Assembly (NCBI GenBank): GCA_017541265.1 | Contig: JAFXZK010000083.1 | Span: 1 to 34,911, forward strand | DNA length: 34,911 nucleotides | Reading direction: 5' to 3' | Source of the DNA: Bacteroidaceae bacterium | Lineage (GTDB): Bacteria; Bacteroidota; Bacteroidia; Bacteroidales; Bacteroidaceae | In this document: in pieces, positions 14,928-22,450 of the stretch | Numbering within the stretch: position 1 is the first letter of the stretch | Layout: every line of letters begins with the position of its first letter | Position numbers and translations under genes: made by a program | Notes under the pieces: generated by a model | What the model was told of the DNA's origin: nothing | What the model saw: only the letters and a program-made list of their open reading frames with translations | The model's database searches: none

Positions 14928-15515
14928 GTGAATATAATTCAAAATTCAAAATGCAAAATTCAAAAGCAAGAGTTGCGCCGATTCATTCGGGTGCAGAAGA
15001 GACAATACACCGCTGCACAGTTGGCGTTGATGTCCGAGAAGATATGCGACAGGGTGCTTGCCTCTGCCTGGTGGCAGGAGGCAGGCACCTTGCTTCTGTA
15101 TTACCCTCTCGCTGACGAGGTGGATGTCCGTCCGCTGATTGAGAAAGCTTTCGAAAGTGGCAAGCGAGTGTTGCTGCCTGTCTGTGTGGGTGAAGAGCTT
15201 GAGCTGCACCTCTACGAAGGCGAGACGTCTTTGAGAGAAGGCGCTTTCGGCATCATGGAACCAACGGGGCCGCTCTTCGCTTCCGAAAGCTATGGCGATA
15301 TCCAGCTTGCCATCATTCCGGGCATGGCGTTCGACAGGGCTGGGCACCGCCTCGGAAGAGGCAAAGGCTACTACGATCGTCTCTTACCCAAGCTCACCAA
15401 GACAAAGTTTGTGGGCATCAGCTTCCCCTTCCAACTCTTGGACGAGGTTCCCACTGATGCCCACGATATTCCTGTGGATGAAGTGACAAGCTGTCACTCC
15501 ACTTCATTGCAATAG
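14928..15515 (+). CDS. 5-formyltetrahydrofolate cyclo-ligase
   Basis: A protein of about 180-195 residues that converts 5-formyl-THF to 5,10-methenyl-THF with ATP in the cytosol. The family signature AFDRAGHRLGRGKGYYDRLL is near the C-terminus, LLLYYPLADEVDVRPLI and GKRVLLPV are in order, and the N-terminus KQELRRFIRVQKRQYT matches the usual start region. The start is odd: no ATG is in frame before residue MSEKIC, because a heptanucleotide array (ATTCAAA units, 14937-14964) occupies the expected start; its ATG at 14951 is in another frame. I give the in-frame GTG at 14928 as the best candidate; TTG at 14904 or a non-standard ATT are alternatives. The 3' end overlaps the GH20 gene by 22 bases on the opposite strand. 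Confidence 0.85.
   Translation: MNIIQNSKCKIQKQELRRFIRVQKRQYTAAQLALMSEKICDRVLASAWWQEAGTLLLYYPLADEVDVRPLIEKAFESGKRVLLPVCVGEELELHLYEGETSLREGAFGIMEPTGPLFASESYGDIQLAIIPGMAFDRAGHRLGRGKGYYDRLLPKLTKTKFVGISFPFQLLDEVPTDAHDIPVDEVTSCHSTSLQ
14937..14964. repeat. Heptanucleotide array (ATTCAAA x4) at the cyclo-ligase start
   Basis: Units ATTCAAA, ATTCAAA, ATGCAAA, ATTCAAA without gaps. They are translated in the cyclo-ligase frame and replace the normal start region. Confidence 0.88.
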
Positions 15516-17212
15516 ACAACGCCCATCTTGTTGTAGAGCTTCTTCAGCTGTGGCAGACGCTTCTTCCATTCCTCGAAGTTCTTCTGCTCTGGGTTGCACC
15601 ATTGCACCTCGCACATAGAAGCCAATCGAGGCAGCAACTGATAGAGCGCATGTTCAGGATAAGCCACATGCTCTGTCCATAAGTTGGCTTGAACGCCAAG
15701 TATGCAGTCACCCTGCTCTTTTGTCAGTTCCTCTGGAACAAGCGGTTCGAAGGAGTACATCTTCGAGCAGGAAACAACATAGCTGTCTGTTGTGCGAGGT
15801 GACTTGCTATAGTCAGCAAGCTGAGGATGGTCGATGTAGGCATAGACATTGGGACTCATGATGACACGATGGTTCTGTCTGGCAGCTGCGACGCCACCCT
15901 TCGTTCCGCGCCAGGACATCACGATAGCGTCCTCTGTCAGTCCGCCTGCCAGAATCTCGTCCCAACCAATCAGGCTGCGTCCCTTTGACGCGAGGAACTG
16001 CTCTATCTCGTGGTTGATGTAGGACTGAAGCTTGTTCTCTGCGCTGCGACCGTCCTGGCTTCCTCTGTTGTCGCCGCCCTCAACCTTGATGTCATTGTCC
16101 GCCGTCAAGTTCAGCTCCTTAATCTTCGCCTGACACTTCGGACACTTCTGCCAACGCTCTTTCGGGCACTCGTCGCCGCCAATGTGGATGTAAGGAGAGG
16201 GGAAGACGTCGCACAGCTCACCGAAGACGGTCTTCAGGAAGGTCAATGTCTCGGGATTGCCGCCACAAAGCACCTCGCGCATCACACCCCAATGAGGAGC
16301 AACGGGGTAGGGACCGCCTGTGCAACCAAGGTTGGGGAAGACGTGCAGGGCACTTTGCATGTGGCCGGGCATATCTATTTCAGGGACAACATTGATGTAA
16401 CGCTCTGCGGCGTATTTAACGACTTCGCGACATTCCTCCTGCGTATAGTAGCCGCCATAAGGAATGTTGTCGTAGAGGCGCACTTTGCTTGGGGCGATAA
16501 TGCTCTTCTCGCGCACACTACCTTTCTTAGCAAGGTCGGGCAGAGCCTTCACTTCGAAGCGCCAGCCCTGGTCTTCAGTCAGATGCCAATGGAACTGGTT
16601 GCAGCCATGAAGCGCCATCACATCGAGGAACTGCTTGATGAACTCCACAGAGAAGAAGTGGCGACCGCAATCCAAGAGGACACCACGATAGGTGAAGCGG
16701 GGCTGGTCGGTAATCTCCACATAAGGCATTAACCCTAAATCTGGTCTTTCGGGAAGGCATTTGCGAAGCGTCTGAGCAGCACGGAACAGGCCGACAGGCT
16801 CGAAGGCAGTCAGTTCAACGCCCTTCTCCGTCACCTTCATGGTGTAGCTCTCTTTCTCTTGCTCAGTCAAAACTATGGGCTTTTTACTCTTTTTGCCTTT
16901 AGGAGCGGCAGGAGAGACGAGACGCAACTGAATCTGAGCGTTCTTGTCGCCGGGAGTCAGCTGAAGGTTCACGCCTGTGGCTTCCTTCGTCCATTCCTTT
17001 AAGAACTGAGCGATACGCGTGCATTCAGCATTGCTCGCGTCGTAGCTGACACTTGTTCCTTCTTTTAGCATAAAGAACACTTTCTTGCTCGGGTCCAACT
17101 TCACCTCCTTAGGAAGAGGGATGATGTTGTAATTGACTTGATACAACTCGTCCGCCAAAGCAAGAGAGCAGAAGGAAATAAGAAATGTAGAAAATAAGAA
17201 TAACCTTTTCAT
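15494..17212 (-). CDS. GH20 beta-N-acetylhexosaminidase
   Basis: A 572-residue secreted enzyme that removes terminal beta-GlcNAc or beta-GalNAc from glycans by substrate-assisted catalysis. It starts with a signal peptide (MKRLFLFSTFLISFCSLALA). Residues about 25-150 are the GH20b N-terminal domain, then the barrel begins at RFTYRGVLLDCGRHFF. The catalytic Asp-Glu pair is in IHIGGDECPKERW near residue 340, and NQFHWHLTEDQGWRFEV, VVPEIDMPGHMQSAL and SLIGWDEIL follow the family pattern. Start chosen at 17212; the longer frame to 17299 runs through the promoter. Promoter TTTG-N19-TATCTTTG lies 34 bases upstream. Its 3' end overlaps the cyclo-ligase gene tail to tail. Confidence 0.95.
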   Translation of the reverse strand: MKRLFLFSTFLISFCSLALADELYQVNYNIIPLPKEVKLDPSKKVFFMLKEGTSVSYDASNAECTRIAQFLKEWTKEATGVNLQLTPGDKNAQIQLRLVSPAAPKGKKSKKPIVLTEQEKESYTMKVTEKGVELTAFEPVGLFRAAQTLRKCLPERPDLGLMPYVEITDQPRFTYRGVLLDCGRHFFSVEFIKQFLDVMALHGCNQFHWHLTEDQGWRFEVKALPDLAKKGSVREKSIIAPSKVRLYDNIPYGGYYTQEECREVVKYAAERYINVVPEIDMPGHMQSALHVFPNLGCTGGPYPVAPHWGVMREVLCGGNPETLTFLKTVFGELCDVFPSPYIHIGGDECPKERWQKCPKCQAKIKELNLTADNDIKVEGGDNRGSQDGRSAENKLQSYINHEIEQFLASKGRSLIGWDEILAGGLTEDAIVMSWRGTKGGVAAARQNHRVIMSPNVYAYIDHPQLADYSKSPRTTDSYVVSCSKMYSFEPLVPEELTKEQGDCILGVQANLWTEHVAYPEHALYQLLPRLASMCEVQWCNPEQKNFEEWKKRLPQLKKLYNKMGVVYCNEVE

Positions 17213-17245
17213 TGGTAGTATTGGTTTGAAGTTAATAATTTGCCA

Positions 17246-17276
17246 CAAAGATACAACAAATTGCAGAACTATCAAA
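17246..17276 (-). promoter_or_regulatory. Promoter of the GH20 gene (TTTG-N19-TATCTTTG)
   Basis: On the minus strand the -33 TTTG (17273-17276) and -7 TATCTTTG (17246-17253) are 19 bases apart, a full match to the Bacteroidota consensus, 33 bases before the chosen start codon. This supports the start at 17212. Confidence 0.8.
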
Positions 17277-17301
17277 ACATTTCCTTTGGAAATAAGCAAA
17301 C

Positions 17302-18354
17302 CTATCGGCTCTCGCCCATTTTCTCCAAGAGCTTCTCAAGCAGGCGCGGCAAAGCATAGCGGTCGAGGTCGGACGCCTCTATCCATTGACCATTGACCAT
17401 TTCATCGTTGGCATGGGGCAGGGTGAGGCAGTAGAAGTTGGCATGAAGACGCTGGTGGGTGAGCTGGTGGCGAACGTCGCTGGCTACAGAGTGAAAAGTG
17501 AAGAGTGAAGAGTGAAGAATATCCTTGACCTTTTCTTCAACTTTTTTCATCGTTAATGGTTTGTCCGATTCTATCATAGGGAACTCGAAGAGTCCCTGCC
17601 AGATGTCACCGCTACCTCGACGGCGAAGGAGAATCTTGCCGTCCTCTGTTCGCGTATAGATATAAGTAAAGTAGCGGTCGCGAACAGCTGTCCGCTTTGA
17701 CTTGACGGGTAGTTTATCGACCTGATGCGTACACAAAGCCTGACAGGTCTCAGCAAGGGGGCAAGCCTCGCAAAGCGGCGATGAGGGCTTACATTGCAAG
17801 GCTCCAAAGTCCATGATGGCTTGGTTGTAGAGGGCAGGATGCTGACGGTCGAGCATCTCATCGGCAAGGGCGCGGAGCAGCTTCTTTCCTTGCGTGGTAT
17901 CGACAGGTTCGCTGATGCCGAAGTGACGGGCAAGGACACGCTGCACATTGCCGTCGAGCACGGCGTACGCCTCTCCGAAAGCAAAGCTCATAATGGCTGC
18001 CGCTGTGTAGTCGCCCACACCAGGCAAAGCCCTCACAAAAGAGTAGTCGCGAGGGAAACAGCCTGCTTCTGCAATCCGCTTGGCTGCAGCGTGTAGGTGA
18101 CGGGCACGACTATAGTAACCCAATCCCTGCCAAAGCCGCATCACCTCCTCCTCACTTGCCTCTGCCAGACTCTCTGCCGTAGGGAACCGCTCAGCAAAGC
18201 GAAGGTAGTAATCCATGCCCTGACAGATTTGTGTCTGCTGCAGGATGAACTCCGAAAGCATGATGAGGTAAGGGTCGCCCGTCCGCCGCCAAGGCAAGTC
18301 ACGCCCAAAAGCTTTGTACCAATGCTCTAATTGTGTGGCAAATGATGAAATCAT
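17302..18354 (-). CDS. mutY: A/G-specific adenine glycosylase MutY
   Basis: A 350-residue DNA-repair enzyme that removes adenine paired with 8-oxoguanine. Catalytic Glu is in SEFILQQTQ near residue 35, the helix-hairpin-helix LPGVGDYTAAAI with the catalytic Asp is near 110-121, and the [4Fe-4S] cysteines are in CKPSSPLCEACPLAETC (spacing C-X6-C-X2-C-X5-C). The C-terminal third is the NUDIX-like domain that recognises 8-oxoG. Two heptanucleotide arrays are translated within that domain: AGTGAAG units (17490-17517, giving SSLFTFHS) and CCATTGA units (17383-17403). A -7-like box TACTTTTG is at 18359-18366, so close to the start that the mRNA may be almost leaderless. Confidence 0.96.
   Translation of the reverse strand: MISSFATQLEHWYKAFGRDLPWRRTGDPYLIMLSEFILQQTQICQGMDYYLRFAERFPTAESLAEASEEEVMRLWQGLGYYSRARHLHAAAKRIAEAGCFPRDYSFVRALPGVGDYTAAAIMSFAFGEAYAVLDGNVQRVLARHFGISEPVDTTQGKKLLRALADEMLDRQHPALYNQAIMDFGALQCKPSSPLCEACPLAETCQALCTHQVDKLPVKSKRTAVRDRYFTYIYTRTEDGKILLRRRGSGDIWQGLFEFPMIESDKPLTMKKVEEKVKDILHSSLFTFHSVASDVRHQLTHQRLHANFYCLTLPHANDEMVNGQWIEASDLDRYALPRLLEKLLEKMGESR
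17383..17403. repeat. Short heptanucleotide array (CCATTGA) inside mutY
   Basis: Units CCATTGA, CCATTGA, CCATTTC in frame; the same CCATTGA motif recurs once in the GH84 gene near 26569. Confidence 0.6.
17490..17517. repeat. Heptanucleotide array (AGTGAAG x4) inside mutY
   Basis: Units AGTGAAA, AGTGAAG, AGTGAAG, AGTGAAG are read in frame in the linker region of the C-terminal domain of MutY. Confidence 0.85.
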
Positions 18355-18425
18355 ACTGCAAAAGTAAGGTTTTTTGCCCTGAGACGAGCCTTTAGACTAC
18401 TTTTTTCGACAATAAAAGGATAATT

Positions 18426-18453
18426 TTTCTCTTTTCACTTTTCTCTTTTCACT
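18426..18453. repeat. Heptanucleotide array (TTTCTCT/TTTCACT x4) upstream of the basic-protein gene
   Basis: Four 7-bp units alternate between TTTCTCT and TTTCACT, immediately in front of the -7 box at 18462-18469, where the -33 region would lie. Confidence 0.85.
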
Positions 18454-18461
18454 TTTTATTG

Positions 18462-18469
18462 TACCTTTG
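18462..18469 (+). promoter_or_regulatory. Candidate -7 box (TACCTTTG)
   Basis: TACCTTTG matches TAnnTTTG and is 55 bases before the start codon of the small basic protein. The -33 region consists of a heptanucleotide array and has no clear TTTG. Confidence 0.6.
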
Positions 18470-18523
18470 CAGCTCGAAAATGTGTAAAATCACAAATAGT
18501 ACTAACCATAAATACCCAAAATC

Positions 18524-18613
18524 ATGCCAAACGGAAAGAAGCATAAGAGGCACAAGATGTCTACGCACAAGCGTAAGAAGAGACTGAGAAAGAACAGACA
18601 TAAGAGCAAGTAA
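18524..18613 (+). CDS. 29-residue basic ribosomal-type protein (bL38-like)
   Basis: The frame encodes MPNGKKHKRHKMSTHKRK followed by KRLRKNRHKSK, 29 residues with more than half Lys, Arg or His. Short proteins of this exact type are conserved in Bacteroidota just before the rng gene. From memory, a protein of this kind was identified as the Bacteroidota-specific ribosomal protein bL38 in a Flavobacterium ribosome structure; I am moderately sure of that name. Such a basic peptide would bind rRNA. It has its own -7 box upstream and is followed by a long hairpin before rng. Confidence 0.85.
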   Translation: MPNGKKHKRHKMSTHKRKKRLRKNRHKSK

Positions 18614-18641
18614 AGTACTTCTCAGAGGAAAAGTTAAGAGG

Positions 18642-18716
18642 TGAAAAGGTGAAAAGGTTAAAAAGTGAAAGGGTCAGACCTTTTCCACTTGGCTTTTTAA
18701 CCTTTTCACCTTTTCA
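18642..18716. repeat. 24-bp-arm hairpin made of 8-bp units before rng
   Basis: Arms 18642-18665 and 18693-18716 are perfect reverse complements. The left arm is an array of 8-bp units (AGGTGAAA, AGGTGAAA, AGGTTAAA, AAGTGAAA). The inner part (GGGTC/GACC) extends the fold. The hairpin sits between the small basic protein gene and the rng start, so it may attenuate or protect the downstream transcript. Confidence 0.9.
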
Positions 18717-18740
18717 ATTTATAACCTTTCCAAAAAGGAA

Positions 18741-20321
18741 ATGGACGTAACGAGCGAACTTTATATTGACGTACAGCCGAAGAAAATCTCCATCGCACTG
18801 ACAGAGGACAAGCGACTGGCGGAATATCAGGAGGAGGAGCAGAGTGTCTCTTACTCCGTGGGCAACGTGTACCTGGCCAAGGTCAGGAAGCTCATGCCCG
18901 GGCTCAATGCCTGCTTCGTCAATGTCGGCCACGAGCGCGATGCCTTCCTGCATTACCTCGACCTCGGCTTGCAGTTTGCTTCCTACGCCAAGTACCTCAA
19001 GCAGGTGCAGAGCGACCGCAAGAACCTCTATCCCTTCGAGAAGGCTTCCGTCCTGCCCGACCTGCCAAAGGACGGCAGTGTGCAGACCTCTCTGCAACAG
19101 GGGCAGGAGGTGCTTGTGCAGATTGTCAAGGAGCCTATCAGCACCAAAGGTCCGCGGCTGACCTGTGACCTATCCTTCCCCGGACGTTTCCTTGTCTTTA
19201 CGCCTTTTGGCGACAAGGTCTCTGTCTCGACCAAAATCAAGAGCAGTGCCGAGCGTGCCCGCCTGAAGCAGATTGTCGAGAGCCTCAAACCCAAGAACTG
19301 CGGCATCATTGTCCGCACTGTAGCCGAGGGCAAACGAGCCAGTGAGCTGGATGCCGAGATGAAGGTGCTTGTGGCTCGTTGGGAAGACATCCTGCGCAAG
19401 GTGCAGCAAGCCAAGGAGCTGCCCACACTTGTCTATGAAGAGACGAGCCGTACCGTCGGCATGTTGCGCGACCTCTTCAATCCGGGCTACGAGAACATCT
19501 ACGTCAACAACGAGGACGTTTACAAGGAGGTACACGACTACGTCAACCTCATTGCCCCCGACCGTGTCGGCGTAGTGAAGCTTTACAAAGGCAAGCTGCC
19601 CATCTTCGATAACTTCGACGTCACACGGCAGATTAAGTCCAGCTTCGGCAGGATTGTCTCGTACAAGCACGGCGCCTACCTCATCATCGAGCATACCGAG
19701 GCTTTGCATGTGGTGGATGTCAACAGTGGCAACCGTTCCCACGGTAAGGACAGCCAGGAGGCCAATGCCCTGGAGGTCAACCTTGGTGCTGCTGACGAAC
19801 TTGCACGCCAGCTTCGACTGCGCGACATGGGCGGCATCATCGTTGTTGACTTCATCGACATGAAGTCAGCCGAGGACCGTCAGCAGCTCTACGAACACAT
19901 GTGTGAGCTGATGAAGCGCGACCGTGCCCGTCACAACATCTTGCCCTTGAGCAAGTTCTGCCTGATGCAGATAACGCGCCAAAGGGTGCGCCCCGTCATG
20001 GATGTGGCTGTCGAGGAGGCTTGTCCGACGTGTCAAGGCACAGGCCAAATCAAGAGCAGTTTCCTCTTCCACAAAGTCTTGGAGGGCAAAATCAAGTTCC
20101 TCTACTACAAGCTCGGCATCAAGCGTTTCACCCTTCATGTGCATCCCTACGTCGCTGCCTACCTGAATCAAGGCATCCTAAGCCTGCGCCGCAAGTGGCA
20201 GCTCAAGTATGGTTTTGGGGTCAGCGTCATTCCAAGCCAGAAGCTTGCCTTCCTTCAATACGAGTTCTACGATAAGGACGGTCAGGAAATCGACATGAAG
20301 GAAGAAGTTGAAATCCGATGA
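18741..20321 (+). CDS. rng: Ribonuclease E/G family protein
   Basis: A 526-residue endoribonuclease for rRNA maturation and mRNA decay, cutting single-stranded AU-rich RNA. The S1 domain is near residues 38-130 (GNVYLAKVRKLMPGLNACFVNVGHERDAFLH). The catalytic metal site shows the two expected motifs, HVVDVNSGNR near residue 326 and GGIIVVDFIDM near 366, and the zinc-link cysteines are in CPTCQGTG near 429. There is no long C-terminal scaffold region, so it is RNase G-like in size. It follows the 29-residue basic protein in the usual Bacteroidota order; RNase E-family genes are often autoregulated through their leader, and the 24-bp hairpin in front is a candidate site. Confidence 0.95.
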   Translation: MDVTSELYIDVQPKKISIALTEDKRLAEYQEEEQSVSYSVGNVYLAKVRKLMPGLNACFVNVGHERDAFLHYLDLGLQFASYAKYLKQVQSDRKNLYPFEKASVLPDLPKDGSVQTSLQQGQEVLVQIVKEPISTKGPRLTCDLSFPGRFLVFTPFGDKVSVSTKIKSSAERARLKQIVESLKPKNCGIIVRTVAEGKRASELDAEMKVLVARWEDILRKVQQAKELPTLVYEETSRTVGMLRDLFNPGYENIYVNNEDVYKEVHDYVNLIAPDRVGVVKLYKGKLPIFDNFDVTRQIKSSFGRIVSYKHGAYLIIEHTEALHVVDVNSGNRSHGKDSQEANALEVNLGAADELARQLRLRDMGGIIVVDFIDMKSAEDRQQLYEHMCELMKRDRARHNILPLSKFCLMQITRQRVRPVMDVAVEEACPTCQGTGQIKSSFLFHKVLEGKIKFLYYKLGIKRFTLHVHPYVAAYLNQGILSLRRKWQLKYGFGVSVIPSQKLAFLQYEFYDKDGQEIDMKEEVEIR

Positions 20322-20402
20322 AAAGGAAGTTGGCAAAACGGGTGTGTACCTTGCGTGCCCCCGCTTCATGCCAAAGTAGGGGCCTGATGTGAATAGAGGC
20401 AA

Positions 20403-21308
20403 ATGAAAAGGATTCCTTATTTCGATTTGGCAAAGGGAGTCTGCATCCTTTTGGTTGTCTGGTTTCACCTTGGCGTTCATTCTGTTTTCGACCCATACCT
20501 TAATGCCGTCCGCATGCCTCTCTATGTCTTTTTGTCGGGTTTGTTCTTTAAGACATACGGCGGACTTCTTCAGTTGGTGCGCAAAAAGACAAAGAAGCTG
20601 CTCATTCCCTTCTTCTTCTTCTATCTCACCACATCTGTTTTGCTGCCAATAGCCGCTCACAAGGTCTTTGGAATAAATTTCAATACGGGGCAGGACTGGA
20701 GGCTGCTTTACGCATTTCTGACATACAGCGACTTCCCCAACATCCCATTGTGGTTTCTCTGGGGCCTTTTCATCCTTAATGTGTCGTTTTATGTGTTGCA
20801 GAAATACATAAAGTCAGAAATCCTGTTGGGGCTGTGTTGTCTGGGGCTGGGCATCCTGTTGGGGAACGTCCTGACACTGCCTGCCTCTGTCAGCAGGGCT
20901 TTCAGCTACTTCTTTTATTTCTACCTTGGGTACATGGTTACGCGTCACGCGATAATGGAGAAGGTGTCTGTCCGGCATGTCTTGCCCGTGTCATTTCTTA
21001 TGTTCCTTGTTTTGGGCTTATGCAATCCGACATCTGAGGTCTTGTCATACGTCTGGCAGAGCATGTTGTCCGTTACGGGAGTCCTGACACTTCTGCTGCT
21101 GTGTAAGCAAATCGAGTACTTGCCTTACGTTTCATACGTTGGCAGGTACTCCATCATGCTTCTCGTCACCCACGAACCGCTTATCAGGGTGCTGAGCCTC
21201 ATGCACATCGACAATCCCTATGCCGGTTTCCTGATTCTGGCAGTGTCCTACCTTTTCATTATCCCCTTTATGCGGCGCTTCATGCCTCATGTAACGGCTC
21301 AAAAGTGA
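20403..21308 (+). CDS. Acyltransferase 3 family membrane protein
   Basis: A 301-residue integral membrane protein with about nine hydrophobic segments. The N-terminus (YFDLAKGVCILLVVWFHLG) carries the conserved histidine in the first membrane helix and the preceding DxxKG/DxxRG motif of acyltransferase family 3. VRMPLYVFLSGLFF and WFLWGLFI follow in family positions. These proteins O-acylate sugars of cell-surface polysaccharides, lipids or peptidoglycan, using a cytoplasmic acyl donor. The target is unknown. It is 81 bases downstream of rng on the same strand and converges with the ATP-grasp gene; the 39-base gap holds a partial GC-rich palindromic element. Confidence 0.85.
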   Translation: MKRIPYFDLAKGVCILLVVWFHLGVHSVFDPYLNAVRMPLYVFLSGLFFKTYGGLLQLVRKKTKKLLIPFFFFYLTTSVLLPIAAHKVFGINFNTGQDWRLLYAFLTYSDFPNIPLWFLWGLFILNVSFYVLQKYIKSEILLGLCCLGLGILLGNVLTLPASVSRAFSYFFYFYLGYMVTRHAIMEKVSVRHVLPVSFLMFLVLGLCNPTSEVLSYVWQSMLSVTGVLTLLLLCKQIEYLPYVSYVGRYSIMLLVTHEPLIRVLSLMHIDNPYAGFLILAVSYLFIIPFMRRFMPHVTAQK

Positions 21309-21347
21309 GTATTGTATAAAGCCCTTCCGGCAGGCTGGGGGAGGGTG

Positions 21348-22346
21348 TTAGCTGAATGCTTCGACCTCTGCGGAGTAGTGTCCGTAGATGTACTCCACGA
21401 CCATGCGGCCGTAGCGACCTTGTTCGCTGACGAGGCATGAAACGAGACCCATCGTCCAGCGCCAGTTGACTTCGATGCAGGGGCAGATGCCCTCCTCGGC
21501 CAACATCATGTCGATGCCGACGGGGCCGCTGTAGTCGAAGCGGCGCAGACGCTCTTCCCACCAGCGACGAATCTCCTGAAGGTATTGCAAGGGGATATAT
21601 TGTGCCAGCCATGCGAGCTTCTGCCCTTCCGGTGCCACCCAGTTGCCTAAGTAAGCACCTCGTTCGTTGGTGTAGAAGAGGGAAAGCCCTTTGTACTCGA
21701 CACCGCCCTTGCCGTCAAGCCAGAACTCCAGGGCGAAATCGGCAATCTTGTGCAAGAACTTCTCCACGACAATGCTACCCTGCTGACGAAGGATGCGGCG
21801 AACCCAACTTGAGTCCTCTCCCTTTAAGGGAGAGTTAGAGAGGGTCTTCAGCCCTCTTCCGCTGCTACTCCAAGGCGATTTCAACAGGACATTTCTTATT
21901 CTCTTATTTTCTTCATTCCTCATTTTCCCGACCGCTTCCTCGACCTCCTCCATGCTTTGGCAAAGCGTGGATTCGCCCACAATGTGTCCGTCGAGAGGAA
22001 GTTGTTCGCGAAGCTCCTGCAAGAGAGAGACGGCTGTTCGTCGATGCGAGAGTTGTCTGATGTGCTCTATCCTTTCGGCAGAAGGCAGAAGCGACGCCTG
22101 AACGCCTGCCTGCTTCAGTTGATGGCAAAGCGCAGGACTCCAGCCCCAGGGCAAGATGCGCGTGTCGTCGGCAAGGCACAAACGGTCTTCGCCATTCCAG
22201 ACGATGTCGTCCTCCTTTGCCCACCATTGCGGCAGCCACCACAGTTCGCGCCGCATCTGCTGAATCTGTGCAGGAGGCGTATAGCCGGGGTGCCCGTCGG
22301 CAAGCGCCATATCGTTCTCAGGATTGAAGACAAATAAATAGTTCAT
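21348..22346 (-). CDS. Uncharacterised ATP-grasp-like protein
   Basis: A 332-residue soluble protein (MNYLFVFNPENDMALADG at the start). Residues about 155-310 have ATP-grasp features: NVLLKSPWSSSGRGL (phosphate-binding loop), IVVEKFLHKIADFALEFWL, and the metal-binding region GIDMMLAEEGICPCIEVNWRWTMG. ATP-grasp enzymes join a carboxylate to an amine or thiol through an acyl phosphate. The substrate is unknown; the N-terminal 150 residues are a family-specific domain. It is the last gene after the GH84 and fusion genes, so an envelope or peptidoglycan-related ligation is a guess. The start codon is contributed by a CATAGTY heptanucleotide array, and residues about 166-179 (LKTLSNSPLKGEDS) come from a palindromic element in the ATP-binding loop region. 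Confidence 0.75.
   Translation of the reverse strand: MNYLFVFNPENDMALADGHPGYTPPAQIQQMRRELWWLPQWWAKEDDIVWNGEDRLCLADDTRILPWGWSPALCHQLKQAGVQASLLPSAERIEHIRQLSHRRTAVSLLQELREQLPLDGHIVGESTLCQSMEEVEEAVGKMRNEENKRIRNVLLKSPWSSSGRGLKTLSNSPLKGEDSSWVRRILRQQGSIVVEKFLHKIADFALEFWLDGKGGVEYKGLSLFYTNERGAYLGNWVAPEGQKLAWLAQYIPLQYLQEIRRWWEERLRRFDYSGPVGIDMMLAEEGICPCIEVNWRWTMGLVSCLVSEQGRYGRMVVEYIYGHYSAEVEAFS
21811..21850. repeat. Palindromic element in the ATP-grasp gene
   Basis: CTCTCCCTTTAAGGGAGAG forms a hairpin and is followed by TTAGAGAGGGTC. It is read in frame in the host gene, directly after the SSSGRGL loop. Confidence 0.75.
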
Positions 22347-22450
22347 AGTCCATAGTTATGAGTTCATAGTTATGAGTTCATAGTCCATATGTTGGCTGAG
22401 TTTGCAGGGCGTAGCCTTAACTATGGACTATGAACTATGGACTATGAACT
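22344..22450. repeat. Opposed heptanucleotide arrays between fusion and ATP-grasp genes
   Basis: Units CATAGTC, CATAGTT, ATGAGTT, CATAGTT, ATGAGTT, CATAGTC (22344-22385) face four RACTATG units and a partial fifth (22419-22450), separated by a spacer that itself starts with GGCT and ends with AGCC. The arrays supply the start codon of the ATP-grasp gene (22344-22346) and the stop codon of the fusion gene (22442-22444). Confidence 0.9.

Noticed and set aside
18359-18366. Leaderless mutY transcript as a separate finding
   Set aside because: The TACTTTTG box lies only five bases before the start and lacks a -33 match, so the evidence is too thin.
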